Positions 63,301 through 64,000 of a stretch of DNA of 64,000 bases are shown one piece after another (position 1 is the stretch's first letter; each line of letters begins with the position of its first letter). The stretch is taken from the NCBI GenBank assembly GCA_030685235.1, contig MU839164.1, forward strand, positions 62,001 to 126,000, given 5' to 3'. Made by a program: the position numbers and the translations under genes. This DNA comes from Copromyces sp. CBS 386.78 (taxonomy: Eukaryota > Ascomycota > Sordariomycetes > Sordariales > Sordariaceae). The notes beneath the pieces are model-generated. The model worked only from the letters and a program-made list of their open reading frames with translations. It was not told the origin of the DNA and did not search any database.

Positions 63301-64000
63301 AGCCTGGATCCGTGGTGGAGGAATGGAAGTTTGAGCTCATCGGACTGCTCATGTCTCTGGCCGTCTACAATGGTCTCACCCTTCCGGTTACCTTCCCCAA
63401 GGCTCTTTACGCCAAACTTCTCGGTGAACCCGTTACCGACCTCGACCACATCGCAGACGGCTGGCCTGATCTTGTCAACGGGCTCACCATGCTCCTCGAC
63501 TGGGACGAAAAGGAAATGGGCGGTTCCGTCGAAGACGTGTTTTCTCGCACTTACGAGTTCTCTGTCGAAAGTTTTGGCGAACAGGTGACCAAGCTCATGA
63601 CACCTCCACCCCCGCTTATCTCCTCTCGTAGCGGCAAGTCGGCCGCCGAAACGGACGCTTTCTCTCGTGAAGAACCCTGGCCTCAATTTTCCCCTGTCTT
63701 TCGACGCCTCAGTGACGCCTCGTCTGCCGCCTCGACCGCCGGTCTTGATGAAGAAGCACCCCTTGTCACCGCCGCCAACCGCGAGCAGTTCGTGTCCGAT
63801 TACATCCGTTACCTAACCGATGTCTCCATCCGCCCGCAATTTGAGGCCTTCGCGCGCGGTTTCCGCACCTGTCTCCACCCCAAATCTCTCTCACTGCTCA
63901 CACCCTCGCTTCTCCAATCCCTAGTCGAAGGCGTGCAGGAGATCGACATCACCGAGCTCCAGAGGTACACACGCTATGTCGACTGGGACGCATCCCACCG
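60267..64000 (+). CDS. HECT-type E3 ubiquitin ligase with AZUL finger (partial)
   Basis: Exons 60267-62667 and 62731->64000 give 1223 residues before the right edge; the intron has a GTATGT donor, GCTAAC branch and CAG acceptor. A poly-Asn run (about residues 14-24) comes from a CAA/AAC tandem. Residues about 75-135 form an AZUL-type zinc finger (GCGNENCTTSTCFSCRRRLAG and NGLCPGL), the hallmark of UBE3A-type ligases. A long disordered Lys/Ser/Pro linker follows, then a helical region and the HECT N-lobe (about 905 on, with LKIHLGEHAGEEGFDSGGVQQEFF). The catalytic Cys in the C-lobe is beyond the edge. A UBE3A- or Hul4-like ligase is the best assignment. A Ser/Ala insert (about residues 1115-1150) interrupts the N-lobe. 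Confidence 0.88.
60306..60338 (+). repeat. AAC trinucleotide repeat coding poly-Asn
   Basis: A pure AAC run encodes eleven consecutive Asn residues near the N-terminus of the HECT ligase, a likely site of length variation. Confidence 0.9.

Overview
The window comes from a filamentous ascomycete, most likely a member of the Sordariales close to Neurospora or Sordaria. The genes are split by 50-150 bp introns with GTRNGT donors, CTAAC/CTGAC branch sites and YAG acceptors. Two proteins resemble their Neurospora counterparts closely: the carotenoid aldehyde dehydrogenase YLO-1 and heterochromatin protein HPO. A 4.6 kb AT-rich block has the composition left by repeat-induced point mutation (RIP). 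It is nuclear chromosomal DNA. I saw no tRNA, rRNA or CRISPR. Exon boundaries were placed by eye from splice signals, reading frame and family conservation.

Layout. 1-307 (-): N-terminus of a Nup133-like nucleoporin, running off the left edge. 1597-3606 (+): AFG1-type mitochondrial AAA ATPase. 3914-5068 (-): exosome subunit Rrp4. 6096-7496 (+): mitochondrial malonyl-CoA:ACP transacylase. 8181-9078 (+): TRAPP subunit (TRAPPC2L/Tca17-like). 9441-11380 (-): GT90/CAP10-like glycosyltransferase. 12421-14122 (-): ylo-1. 15372-18781 (-): rhodanese-USP deubiquitinase of the Doa4/USP8 type. 19305-23977: RIP-degraded DNA transposon. 24812-27231 (+): Vps27 (ESCRT-0). 28444-29319 (+): histidine phosphatase. 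30372-30557 (-): 61-residue membrane protein. 32232-32463 (+): tentative two-exon micro-gene. 32477-33454 (-): hpo (HP1). 36099-38131 (+): fungal protein of unknown function with a zinc-binding motif. 39695-40975 (-): NMN adenylyltransferase. 44677-45378 (+): hypothetical. 46403-48460 (+): cytosolic lysyl-tRNA synthetase. 50907-56014 (+): full-length ABCA-type transporter. 57103-58935 (-): Rei1. 60267->64000 (+): HECT ubiquitin ligase with an AZUL zinc finger, cut by the right edge.

The most notable structure is the element at 19305-23977. It has perfect 45-bp terminal inverted repeats. Inside are a plus-strand Tc1/IS630-type (DDE) transposase remnant, whose stop codons fall where Gln and Trp codons are expected, and a minus-strand coding remnant facing it. 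The repeats and the outermost ~40-50 bp are unmutated although the interior is saturated with C-to-T/G-to-A change. The element lies in the shared 5' region of two head-to-head genes of one pathway, the Doa4-type deubiquitinase and Vps27, both used in multivesicular-body sorting. Two short non-coding elements, 87 bp at 14883 and 333 bp at 27510, have inverted ends flanked by TA. Their ends resemble each other and partly resemble the large element, so one transposase family may have moved all three.

Most other genes are core housekeeping functions: nuclear pore, RNA decay, translation, ribosome biogenesis, NAD synthesis, mitochondrial fatty-acid synthesis, vesicle traffic and ubiquitin. They do not form an evident cluster. 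Long intergenic stretches are described individually.
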